Assembly (NCBI RefSeq): GCF_000219625.1
Contig: NC_018210.1
Span: 310,001-374,000 of the forward strand
DNA from: Zymoseptoria tritici IPO323
Lineage: Eukaryota > Ascomycota > Dothideomycetes > Mycosphaerellales > Mycosphaerellaceae
Reading direction: 5' to 3'
Length of the DNA stretch: 64,000 bases
The notes beneath the pieces were generated by a model, which searched no databases, was not told the DNA's origin, and saw only the letters and a program-made list of their open reading frames with translations. Each line of letters opens with the position of its first letter. Position 1 is the first letter of the stretch. A program made the translations under genes and the position numbers. Positions 1 through 9,853 of the stretch are shown piece after piece.

Positions 1-541
1 CGATCTGTCCCGGAGCACTATTACGGTCGATTCGCAAGAGGCGGAAATTCTGGTCGGTGATGTCGGCTCCTGTGATCCAGTATCGGACGTTCGTCTCGTA
101 GAGCGTGAACTTATACATGCGATGCGGGCGGGCGTCTTGGTCGTGGAGTTGTTGGACTTCGTTGGGGTCTTCTTTTAGGTGGGCGTCGTCGTCCTCGGAG
201 CGGACTTCACCGGCGACTTCTGAGGCGGTGGCGCCGACTCCGGGGTAGGTCGGTGGGTCCAGGATTGAGGAGGGATGACTTGCAGATTGGACAAGACCGT
301 CTTCGACGCTGTTGTTATCGTCATTTTGAGTGCGAGACGATGATCTGGCCGGCTCCGGTCTAGCTGTTCTGAGGAGACCACCGAGGGAGGCACTGCGGGC
401 ATCAGAGGCGTTGGCGGCAGTGGCCAATCTCTTCCCGACATTCTTGGGCTCAGATCTTCGTCTTTCAGTGTCATAGTCTGAGCCTGTCGGGTCGTAGTCT
501 CCATCCGTACTTGGCCCGGCATCGATTGGTCCCTGGTCCAT
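1..541 (-). CDS. FIG4: FIG4-type SAC-domain polyphosphoinositide phosphatase, N-terminal part (runs off the left edge)
   Basis: Only the first ~180 residues are present. The start at 541 sits in a good context (CACCATGG) and has an in-frame TGA about 50 bases upstream. The first ~140 residues are a low-complexity acidic and Ser-rich leader. They are followed by YKFTLYETNVRYWITGADI and then FRLLRIDR, the strand signature that opens the SAC domain of Fig4 proteins. Fig4 is known to dephosphorylate PI(3,5)P2 at the vacuole or endosome in a complex with Vac14 and Fab1. The catalytic CX5R motif lies outside the window, so activity cannot be judged. A Sac1-type paralogue is a less likely alternative, because the opening motif fits Fig4 better. 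Confidence 0.75.
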   Translation of the reverse strand, partial: MDQGPIDAGPSTDGDYDPTGSDYDTERRRSEPKNVGKRLATAANASDARSASLGGLLRTARPEPARSSSRTQNDDNNSVEDGLVQSASHPSSILDPPTYPGVGATASEVAGEVRSEDDDAHLKEDPNEVQQLHDQDARPHRMYKFTLYETNVRYWITGADITDQNFRLLRIDRNSAPGQI

Positions 542-1035
542 GGTGATGTCTTCGCCGTCTGATGCGCCGTTTGAAAGATGTTCACATCATTCCATGCTTG
601 ATGGCAGCCGTGAATTTATGATGGAAGTGGTAGGATAGATCCGGTCGTATGCCGTGCGATATTTGATTGTTTCTGCGAAGACTGCGCAAAGTTTTGGTGA
701 TGTGACGGAAGAGACGACGGGAAAGATTTCGAGGTGGAGACTAAAGTTGGGGCCAAATCGGCGACAGCTCCGTCCCCGGTATAAGTCCTGCCTCAGGCGA
801 CAAGGAGAGAGACGGGAGAACAGTGAGGTAAGGTAAGAAAGCATTGTACCTTCTTCACGTTTCAGCGTAGAAAGAAAGCCTGCCAAGGTAGTTCCCTTTC
901 GATGAGGCTCAGGTATTGGCCCGGCGAATATATGCTCCTGTCTCAACAAACATGTAGCCGTACCGCCCCAGTGGAAGAACAGAAGAGCTCAGCCTTATCT
1001 AGCCAAACCGACTCGTCAACACAGCACACTGAGCG
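542..1035. other. Divergent intergenic region
   Basis: This is a 494-bp spacer between the divergently transcribed FIG4-like and HET-family genes. It presumably holds both promoters. Short open frames on both strands lack coding character, and I see no repeat or RNA gene. Confidence 0.5.
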
Positions 1036-2436
1036 ATGGAACCAACAAGCGCATACCGATATGTCCCACTGAGGAAGGAGGCATCTGAGTTCCGCATACT
1101 GGAGCTTCTGAGAACACCACTGGAAACGGACGCCTTAATCGAATTGTTCGAGCGCCCCTGGTTTCGGTGAGTGGGCCTCCCAGTCCTCCATGCTATATCG
1201 TCTGACATATTCGTGCGAGAAAGACGAGTTTGGGTCGTTCAAGAGATCGCAGTCGCTACCAAAGCCCGTCTAGTCTGTGGTCCAGAGGAGATGAACTTGC
1301 TGGGTCTCCTTGACATCGTTGCATGGCTTTCTGCATATCATCTCTTCAGCATATCACCCGAACTGAATGCAGCCATGTGGAACGTCTATCTACTGTTTGA
1401 TGCACGGTCCAACTTCTCCCACAGCTCTTACTTGACCCTGTTCGACCGACTACAACATACCCGGGATTTGCTGGCGACCGACCCGAGGGACAAAGTATTT
1501 GGAATGCTAGGACTTCTGGAGCCGCAGACTGCAAGTCAGCTGATGCATCCTGACTACACAAAGTCAGTCTCTGCAGTCTACCAGGACGCAGTCAGACAAT
1601 GCGTCGCGGTCTCCCACATGCCACTGTGGCTGGTCGACCTCATTTCGCATCGAGACGAGTCGGATCTGACCGACGATTGCCCATCATGGGTCCCAAGATT
1701 TGACCGCGCATACGATGGAGATTTAGACTGCCACCCCTTTGACCATGGCACGCTCCATGGCATCGGACGAGTGGAGCTGTTAGCCACGGCGGCCAAGGTC
1801 GGCGCCAATGAGCCCGGTATCCTTGTCCTGCCAGGCTTGGAATTATGCCGCATTGTGGAAGTCTCCGCATTATTCGATGCCAGCACTTCTCAAGATCTTG
1901 CACTCCTGCAAGCAGAAGCCATCGCATCATGGTTCAAAACAGCCACGACGATGCTGCAAGACCATGGCATTGTCGGGTGTAATGCAGCAGATGCTACTGC
2001 AGCCCGCATCATAGTAGCAGATAACCTCGACACTCCGACGCAATGTCCCGAAGGCTCTTTCGATCGACTCGTGGCACTGCTGCAGCGCATTCAAGACCAT
2101 CCCTCCGCCGCAACATTCGGGAACAGGGACAGCGCCGACGCTTCTCTTCGAGAAGCCTCTAAATTCTGCGACAAGATCATCGTGGCTTGCCAAATGCGGA
2201 GACTCGCGATCATGAGGAACGGCACAGCTGGGTTGGTACCAAAGCTAGTCCAGCCCTCGGATCGAGTGGTCATGATCCATGGGAGCAACATGCCGTTTGT
2301 GATCCGTCCTTGCGGAGAGGAGTACCTGTTGCTCGGCGACTGCTACTTGGACGGATGGATGTCATGGCAGGAGAAGTATACAGCGCTGGAGCAAAGGATG
2401 CTCAAGGAAGAGCCGATCAACTTTCGAATCCGATGA
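1036..2436 (+). CDS. HET-family (heterokaryon incompatibility type) protein with the HET-domain core deleted
   Basis: Two exons, 1036-1166 and 1224-2436, flank a 57-bp intron (GTGAGT...AAAG with a TCTGAC branch) and join in frame to give 447 aa. The N-terminus (YRYVPLRKEASEFRILELL) is the usual opening of HET-domain proteins. It jumps after about ten residues to LFERPWFRRVWVVQEIA, which normally ends the domain. The intervening ~110-130 residues, with the SYxWG and DAxCINQ motifs, are absent. The C-terminal half is intact and typical: DPRDKVFGMLGL near residue 150, and a closing block DRVVMIHGSNMPFVIRP. HET proteins trigger cell death after non-self fusion. Without its core this copy may be non-functional or regulatory. 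Its stop lies 52 bp from the stop of the convergent acyltransferase. Confidence 0.8.
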
Positions 2437-2488
2437 ATTGAATCGTTTGAAGTATCCATATGCTGTCACGATATTGACGCACATGATC

Positions 2489-4945
2489 TCACAACTTCCC
2501 TTTCGCCTGCACCCCCTTCCTCCTCCTCCCCTTCTTCTTCTCCAGTACCCTTTCCCCTTTCTCCGCCGTCTCCCAAAGATCCCCACCCACAACCCCACAA
2601 ACCCCCAAAATCCGCCTCCTCACCGTCCCACCCTCCTTCCTCGTCCCCTCCCCATCCCTCCGACTCAGATTAACCCACTCGCAGAAATCCCACAGTTTCC
2701 CCTCAGCCAACAACTCCCCCTGCGCACTCCACTTGGGCATCCACTCCTCACTCAACCTTACTCGTGTAGGCGTGCCTTTTACAGCGTCTTTACCAGGACG
2801 GGAGACGATGAGCATGCCTTCTTCTTCACTCCGCGTATGAGCGTTTTTCAACGCTTCTTTATTGACGGCTTCGTAGTAGGATAGATCCCCGCGGTGGTAG
2901 AGAGTTTTGCCGAGGAGTTGAGCGCGGTCGGCGAAGGGGGTCATGGGGATCCATGATTTTTCTTGAGTTGTGGTGGAGGAGGAGGAAGAAGGGGGTGGAG
3001 CGAGCATGAACAGCGACACAGCGCCGAGCCAGGAAGCTTCGATAAAAGGCCAGAGGAGGAAACAATAAAAGTCGAAATTCTGCGCATCTCTCGCCCGTTC
3101 ATCAGGATGCAGAGCGACTTCATCAATCTTGCCACTCTCGTCCATAGTGGTGGTCAACACGCCATCAGCGACGAGACCGGAGAGAGTAGCTTGGAGATTC
3201 TCTTCCAGCGGGTTCGTCGGGAAAATAAATTCCGCGCGGAAAAGCTGGGACAGGAAGGAGACGTAGTCGTAAAGATCCTGGTACCTCATCGTCTCCTTCT
3301 CACCCCTCTTCACCCGCGTATACAACGCGCAACACACCAGCGCCTGCGAAATGAACAGGTGAATCGTCATGTTGCGGTAGAAACTCAGTTGGAAGCGGTC
3401 TTCGGCGTAGTACATCTCTTCCGGCAAGCCATCCACCTTGCCGACAAGAGCGGGACCCAGCACGCCGAGCGCTTTGTCGACGACTTCTTCCACCGGATGC
3501 CCGGCGAAGTGCGCGACTCGTCCGCCGGCCGCGAGGACCCGGGAGGAGAGCCAGTTGACTCTGCGAACGAGTTCGGCGCGTCCGACGCTGCGACCTGTGA
3601 GGGTGAGGAGGACTGTGCCGACGAGAGCGGTGGGCATGACGACTGAGACGTCGTTGATATGCGCGAGGACTTGGTAGCCGAAAGTCGTGAGGATGCGGCG
3701 TTTCGTAGCGGCGTCATAAACAGGCGTTAGTCCAGCTTTCGGAGCGTCGTATCCCATGCGATGCATCTGCTCGTCGATGAAGCCTCGCAAACTCCAAGGT
3801 TCGTGGAAGCGCACATCCACGCGTCCGAGTTTCAGACTCAGAACGTTGCTGGCTGATAAGAAACCCGCGAGATCTTCCTTCTTCTTCGGCTGGCCCAGGA
3901 GTTCGCTGATATACGAGTCCACCTCAATCACCTTATCATACTGCGTGCTGACCGGACACACAATCGCATCTTTCGTCCGGCCGCTGAGTACGCTCTCGAG
4001 GTAATAACTCAGAATGCCAAATTTCGGCTGCAACAACTTCCCCGTCCGCGAGCGTCCTCCTTCGACGAAACACTCCACATTGAACCCATTCTGCAGCAAC
4101 GTGTCGATATAACTCTGCACCAGAGTTCCATACAGCTGATCGTCTCCAAAACTCCTGCGTATCCACATCGCGCCAGCATGCTGTAGAAATGCTCCCACGA
4201 CCGGGAAGTTCAGATTATCCCCCGCAACGACGGTGGGCAACACCAGTCCCAAGCGGTAACACACCAGTTGCAGACTGACATAATCCACATGACTCCGATG
4301 ACACGGCAAGAAAATAATACTCTGCCCATCTCTCTCCGCTCGTGTAGCCACCTCTTTCAATCTCATCACCTCCTTTTGCGAAACATGAATTCCCTGATGA
4401 TACGCCCTCGTCAACAACTGCGTAGCAAGATAATACGCTCCGCGGATAAACGTCCTCGACTCCATCTTCAAAATCATGCCGTCCGTCCACGTCTCCGCCA
4501 CCTCCAATAATTGCTTTTCAATCTCCGCCCTCCTGCCATCCCTCCTCTTTCTACCCTCCACAACCTCGCCTTCTACCCCAAGAACCCCCAACCCGCCCTC
4601 TTGAATCTCCACTTCCACTCTCCTCTTTGCGAGATCCCGGATTTTGGACTGCAACATCGGCTGCGCGAGGACTAGACGCTTCATATTCTCGCTAAAACCA
4701 TTGTAGAAAACCGGCGGTCCAATGACACGGTCATAGCTGCGCCAGGCCGTGCCGAGGATGTGCAGGCCGAGTTCTTGGATGGCGTTGAGGGGGGAAGAGC
4801 GGAATTTCGCGTAGGGTTCGAGGAGTTCTTGTTCGGGGTCGGCGGCGGGGGAGTCGAGGGTCGCGAGGATGGGGACTGTGGTGGAGAGGAGGGATACGTC
4901 TTGGGCGTGGGTTCCTGTTGGTGGGAAGGGTGGTTGGGACGGCAT
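2489..4945 (-). CDS. PlsB/GNPAT-type glycerol-3-phosphate or dihydroxyacetone-phosphate acyltransferase
   Basis: A single-exon gene of 818 aa. The four acyltransferase blocks appear in order: HRSHVDY (about residue 216, the catalytic H-x4-D), GAMWIRRSFGDD (about 258), FVEGGRSRTGK (about 293, phosphate binding) and VCPVSTQYDKVIE. The length and C-terminal extension match the PlsB/GNPAT family rather than the multi-pass yeast Gat1/Gat2 type. The enzyme would acylate glycerol-3-phosphate or DHAP at sn-1, the first step of glycerolipid or ether-lipid synthesis. The C-terminus is basic and ends GKL, a weak resemblance to a peroxisomal PTS1; animal GNPAT is peroxisomal. The substrate cannot be settled from sequence. 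Coding density and codon bias look normal. Confidence 0.88.
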   Translation of the reverse strand: MPSQPPFPPTGTHAQDVSLLSTTVPILATLDSPAADPEQELLEPYAKFRSSPLNAIQELGLHILGTAWRSYDRVIGPPVFYNGFSENMKRLVLAQPMLQSKIRDLAKRRVEVEIQEGGLGVLGVEGEVVEGRKRRDGRRAEIEKQLLEVAETWTDGMILKMESRTFIRGAYYLATQLLTRAYHQGIHVSQKEVMRLKEVATRAERDGQSIIFLPCHRSHVDYVSLQLVCYRLGLVLPTVVAGDNLNFPVVGAFLQHAGAMWIRRSFGDDQLYGTLVQSYIDTLLQNGFNVECFVEGGRSRTGKLLQPKFGILSYYLESVLSGRTKDAIVCPVSTQYDKVIEVDSYISELLGQPKKKEDLAGFLSASNVLSLKLGRVDVRFHEPWSLRGFIDEQMHRMGYDAPKAGLTPVYDAATKRRILTTFGYQVLAHINDVSVVMPTALVGTVLLTLTGRSVGRAELVRRVNWLSSRVLAAGGRVAHFAGHPVEEVVDKALGVLGPALVGKVDGLPEEMYYAEDRFQLSFYRNMTIHLFISQALVCCALYTRVKRGEKETMRYQDLYDYVSFLSQLFRAEFIFPTNPLEENLQATLSGLVADGVLTTTMDESGKIDEVALHPDERARDAQNFDFYCFLLWPFIEASWLGAVSLFMLAPPPSSSSSTTTQEKSWIPMTPFADRAQLLGKTLYHRGDLSYYEAVNKEALKNAHTRSEEEGMLIVSRPGKDAVKGTPTRVRLSEEWMPKWSAQGELLAEGKLWDFCEWVNLSRRDGEGTRKEGGTVRRRILGVCGVVGGDLWETAEKGERVLEKKKGRRRKGVQAKGKL

Positions 4946-5689
4946 GGTTATGTTGTGGTGTTGTGGTGTTGTCGAGGGCGGTGTTATTGCGGGGTGAGCG
5001 AGGCCATCGTTCGGATGCTGGCTATGGTATGTGGTCTTCGGCGATGTCGAGGTTGGATTTACGACTGGTCTCGAGCCTGTCCAGAAGAAGCAATTGCATT
5101 GAGGAAAAGCAAGTCTGGCCTCTCCAAGATCTGTGTTCTGGCCCTGCAGCTCGTCAATCGGGACTTACCCCAGTCCTCGGCTCAACATCCCTGCTGTGCG
5201 CTGTGATGTCCCCATGCGGACTAGACTCTGATTCCCGATCATAGAAACATCTTCTGGATTCATGGACCAAGTCTAGAACGAACGTTGAGAAACGCATGAA
5301 GAATTGGAGAATGAACTGGAAGGAAGATCAGGCTTCCAAAGCTGCATCGTAGTGGCTCTACCAATTATTGCACGCTCTTTCAGTGCAAGATCCCTCGTAA
5401 GCATTGATCGATGAGGATATCTTCGAATCATGCTCTATCAGATCTCTATCAGATCTCAAATGCTCTCCAACATTCCAAACCCAGGCCGTGTCCAATACTG
5501 TCGTCCACGAAGACCCGCCTTTTCTCATCCCATGCCCAATGCAGTGCTGTCGCGACCAATCCGTGCCAGTGCTGTTCCCTTATTCCCAAGAAGTCGGACA
5601 TGAACATCACCGCGCCCAGCCTCTACTCCAATAGCTTACGATAGCTCGCCTTTCAAATCCTTTTCCTCATTCACTCAGAGTCCTTGCGA
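4946..5689. other. Intergenic region between acyltransferase and Zn2Cys6 gene
   Basis: A 744-bp spacer upstream of the acyltransferase start and downstream of the Zn2Cys6 stop. The only open frames are short shadows. No RNA gene or repeat was recognised. Confidence 0.45.
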
Positions 5690-8255
5690 CTAGAACTGAC
5701 TCCCCATCCCCTGCCCCTGCCCATACAACCCCGCACCCCACTGCTGCTGCTGCTGCTGCCCTCCCTGCTGCCCACTATGACTCGGCGCCACATAGAAATT
5801 CTGATACGGATGCTGCGGAAGATTAAAGTCCGCTTTCGCATACAGTGGATTCGGAATGCCCACGGGAAAACCTCCCTTCTTTGGCGGTGTGGCGGTGGGT
5901 TGAGGTGCGGAGATCGGAGGCGCCATGGACTGCTGGTATTGGTTCGTGTGGTAACCGTTCCCGTTGAGGAGGCCGTTGTCCATGTTATTCGGCATGGAAG
6001 TCGGCGTGTTGGCGTTGTTGTTCGAGGACATGTGTTGCGGTTGGCCGTGTTGCGACGCGGGACTGCCGGACATGCTGTGTGGTGACATTTGCATGCTTTG
6101 TTGCTGCTGTTGTTGGGAGAAGGGTAGGCCGGCGTGGCCGACTTGCACGCTTAGTCTCTGACCGTTGTTCACCTGCTGTTGGCTTGGCATCTGCTGCGGG
6201 AATTGCACGCTCAGACGGGGCTGGAGTTGTTGTTGCGGCTGGGCCATCTGAGTTTGTGGCAGTTGAGATGGACTCGGCTCCTCCACCCAACCCCACTTCT
6301 CCTTCAGGCCTTTGAAGACAAACCCAATCCGCCAACCGGTCTCTTTATTGATTTTCTCGAAGACTTGAAGGACTTCTTCCTGTTCTTTGCGGTCGGTGAG
6401 ACATTCGGCGGCGTGGTGAAGACTTCGGATGGCGACGGATGCGACTCCTCGATCCTTGACGTGTGCGACGATGCCACATATCGTCCGGCTGTGTGTGGTT
6501 TGCATGGTGGCCATTTCGGGGTGGGTGACGTCGTAGTATGGGTGCGTTTGAGCCATGAGGAGCATGGCCTGAGAGAGAAGGTGTCAGTGGCGGCAATGCA
6601 GAGATGAGGATGGGCAGACTCACAGTGTGGTAGAAGAGCCTCGCAACAATAGTCGCCCGCTTGATCAGCCAAACCTCCGGAAAAGCACTCTTCGAATTCG
6701 TCTGAAACGGATGCAGATACGCCATAGGATGCATCGTCCTTGGCACACCCTCGTTCCACGCATCACACATGCCCTTCAACCTCGACCACTCCTCATGCCT
6801 CTGCTGCATGCGAATCTGCTCATCCTGGGTGTTACCAGCAGGCGTCCGTGGAGCCGTCGCACGAAAGTTGCACACCTTCGCAATGATGAACAACATGCGA
6901 TGTGTCCAGACTTCCTCTCGACCGTTGTGGATCTCTCGGGAGAAGTCCATGTCCACACCCCAGTCGTCCGGGTTCCATGCTACTTGCCAGTTGAAGTGTA
7001 GACATGAGAGCACTTCCAGACCAACGTTCAGCCAGAAACATGCGGAGCCGATGCCTTGTGCTCGAGCGTCCCAGCCACATTCTTTGATGAGTGCTCGTGC
7101 ACCGGCGATGTGGTTCATGCGTTGGAGTGCTCGTTCGCTCATGATCTCGTAGACGTTGAGGATGACGGCCGTAGTCGCACAGATGACTGTATCTCGGTTG
7201 GGATTCTGTAAATTCTTCAACAGATATCTCGTCGCAGTGTCGTAGTAGTGCAAAGCCTTCTCCTCGGTGTAGGCTGAGTTGATCAGAGTAAGATGCCGTG
7301 CGCCGCATGCAAGGAAAGCATTCAGCAGCATCGGTTCGGAGAGCGAGTGGAATGGCAGTAGCCGGGAGAAATGTTTCTGAGGATCCATGCTGTCCATCCA
7401 AAGACCGACTTCCTCCACGAAAACCTGCATGAAGAACGTCTCCTCTTGGCTGTCCAGGACTTCTTTCTTGGCTGACTCCGGGTCTGGTAGATCCGTATCC
7501 ATATTACTGAAAGATGCGACCGAGCCTCCCCGGGCATGAAGGCTGCTGACATTCGACTCCGCATACTGCACTTGCTGCGGCGGTGCTGAATGCGGCGGTT
7601 GTTGCGGCTGGTAAGAATTCATCTCCTGCTTCATTACTGGCTGCGGCTCGAACATGCTCTGCTGGTGGACATTCTGCTCGGCATACTGATCCGGAATGAG
7701 AGCTTGCACAGGCGGTAGAATTTGACCCATCGGCGGAGCTTGCGGTTGTTGTTGATGGTGAGGAAACTCAAACGAGGTCGCCGAGTCGATCGGAGGAGGG
7801 TAGACGGTCCGCCTCTTGTCTCGATCCAGATGTCGATACCTCTCCTCACCACCCTGATACTCGCTGGCAATCTCCCTCGACTCGTCTTGGAACTCCACAT
7901 TCCAATCGTGCGTGCCCCATGCCGTCACGTATGTCGGTGGTTTTGACTCCCATGTATCAATGAAGTTCAGACGCACGCCTCTCTTGCAAGTGCGATTGCT
8001 CTTCTTGCAATTATTGCAATGCGGCATGGCCTCGTCGCACTTCAAATGCCTCTCTCGACATGTCAGACATCCTGTTCTCACCCGCTTCGGCTTGGACGAA
8101 CCCTCCCCATTCTCTCCGTCTCCATTCGCAGTCTCAGCCTTTGTATCCGACCTGGGCCCAACTCTTTTGACCTTCTTCGACGCCTTCGTTCCAGAGGCGT
8201 TCTGTGCATCCTTTCGTTGTTTCTGACCGGAGAAATTGGGAGGAGTGCCTCTCAT
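5690..8255 (-). CDS. Zn2Cys6 transcription factor with fungal-specific regulatory domain (Fungal_trans_2 type)
   Basis: Exons 6624-8255 and 5690-6568 flank a 55-bp intron (GTGAGT, CTGAC branch, TCTCAG) and give 836 aa. A basic leader precedes the binuclear cluster TGCLTCRERHLKCDEAMPHC-NNCKKSNRTC (six cysteines, about residues 60-90), a DNA-binding module. The following GVRLNFIDTWES stretch and DESREIASEY are typical of one conserved euascomycete subfamily. The middle third, containing FLACGARHLTLINSA and further helices, is the regulatory domain. The exon-2 tail is rich in Gln (CAG runs near 5740-5765 and 6100-6240), suggesting an activation region. Target genes cannot be inferred. The ATG at 8255 is the first in frame, but the frame stays open and coding-like to about 8394, so a 5' exon may be missing. 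Confidence 0.85.
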
Positions 8256-9853
8256 CGACGGATTGGCCGAGGACGTGGGAGGAGATATTGTCGCATTGTT
8301 CGTGTACTGCTGGTACGTGCTCGGATCGAAGCCAGGCTGCAGGTACGCAGACCCGTCGACTATATTCGCCAGCGTACAGTGACTGAGGCCCGCTCAGGCC
8401 TCCGTCGCTCGAATTGGTGGAGGATCAATCAGGGAATGGTATGTTCGTGGCGCATCTGCCGGTGGTAGTGGTGGTGATCGTGGATGTCAGGATCGTGGGA
8501 CTCGAGGGCGGGTATTCTTGCGCACAGCAGCGGTCGCGGAGAATTATGCAGAGGGTCGGAAACGGTGGATTTGCCAGTGTGTGTCACGGCGCACTGGTAC
8601 GCCGGATGATGTCGTGGTAGCTGGTACTTGCTTTGGGAGTGAGATGGATCGGCGCAAGAGCCGGCGGACGGGCGGGTGGAGTCTAGGCTTTGTTGCGCAA
8701 TTGTCGGCGGGCGGAGTGTGGAGCGCGACAAAGGGAAGGCGGAGACGGACGGCGGCGGCGGCGGCGATCTGGTTGGAGTATTATATGTTTGTCCGGGAAT
8801 CGTTGGAGGGAGGATTTTCCCCTTCGTCTGCAACAAATCTCCTCGTCGACGCACCTTGCTCGAGGACTTTCGCGAGTCTCGGCCGCGGCTCGACCTGCTC
8901 CATGCGAGTCCAGGCCTGGCCCAGACCTTCGCAAGGGCAAACACACATTCCGGAACCTTTTCCCTCCGGTCATCATCCTGCCCTCACCCGCTCGTTGGTC
9001 GCTCGATCGAGACGAGATACAAACATTTTCCGCAGAAACACAATATCGAACAGGAGAGGTGTCACTTTCATGTCCATATTGTTACACGACGTGGTAGTGG
9101 AGAGCGTCCTCAAGATAAGCATCTCCTTTCCTCGCAGATCCACAGTCCGAGACGTTCTTCGGCCGTTCGCTTGCAGTGTCTATCAACGATCTGCCTTCCT
9201 CCGTACCAAACGGAGTCTAACGTCGCTGCCGGCATCTAGAACGCGGAGAGTCTCGGTTACGTTCATCGGCAATCACCGTGTCTTCTTCGAAAACGACGGT
9301 GAGACACAGCATGTTTGTGCTCAGTCACTGCCGTTCGTCTACCAACAGCACCGAGCACGCAAAGTCGATCAATCCGGGGGATCTACAGAGGACTGGGATG
9401 TGACAAGGCTCCCTGGTCGGCATTTGATGCGAGGTCATCAATAATTGGTTCGGAATCTGCTGGGGTTATGGTGGCTTCCTACATATGCTGTACTCTGCAG
9501 TCTGCGCTGCTGCATCAATCGATGCAGGTGAGTGAGGAAACGCTGGAAATCAAATGAAGATGATGTTCCTGATGGCGACATTTTTGGACGGCGTACAGGA
9601 CCGGACCCTGAGAGACAGCCATATTCTCGTTGGACATGGGCAAGGTGATGTGGATACGACGACTGCGACTTCAGGGCCACGAAGCAGAGGAACAGGCGAA
9701 TAGCGTGACGCTCTACAGCTGTGCTGACAAGATCTGATCGCCAGTAGATCATCGCAGTGAGAAAAATCAACTTGAGCCGCTTTGGAACTGTGTGGCCCAG
9801 TCTTGACACTTGATACTCCCGCTGATGCCTTCTCCGCATACTTCTCATCCGCT
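8256..9853. other. Long intergenic region with 3' flank of array copy A
   Basis: About 1.6 kb. The first ~140 bases upstream of 8255 are open in the Zn2Cys6 gene's frame and may be coding. The remainder has long overlapping open frames on both strands with Arg/Pro-rich translations that look spurious. Bases 9475-9515 match a segment downstream of array copy C. No gene is supported. Confidence 0.45.
9475..9515. repeat. 3'-flank repeat shared with copy C (copy 1)
   Basis: 41 bases matching 13466-13506 at 35 of 41 positions. Each lies downstream of an array gene (A here, C there), so the duplicated unit included 3' flanking DNA. Confidence 0.6.

Noticed and set aside
8518..9444. A 308-codon plus-strand open frame
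   Set aside because: The translation is Arg/Pro/Ser-rich with no motif, overlaps several equally long frames on both strands, and lies in the promoter region of the Zn2Cys6 gene.
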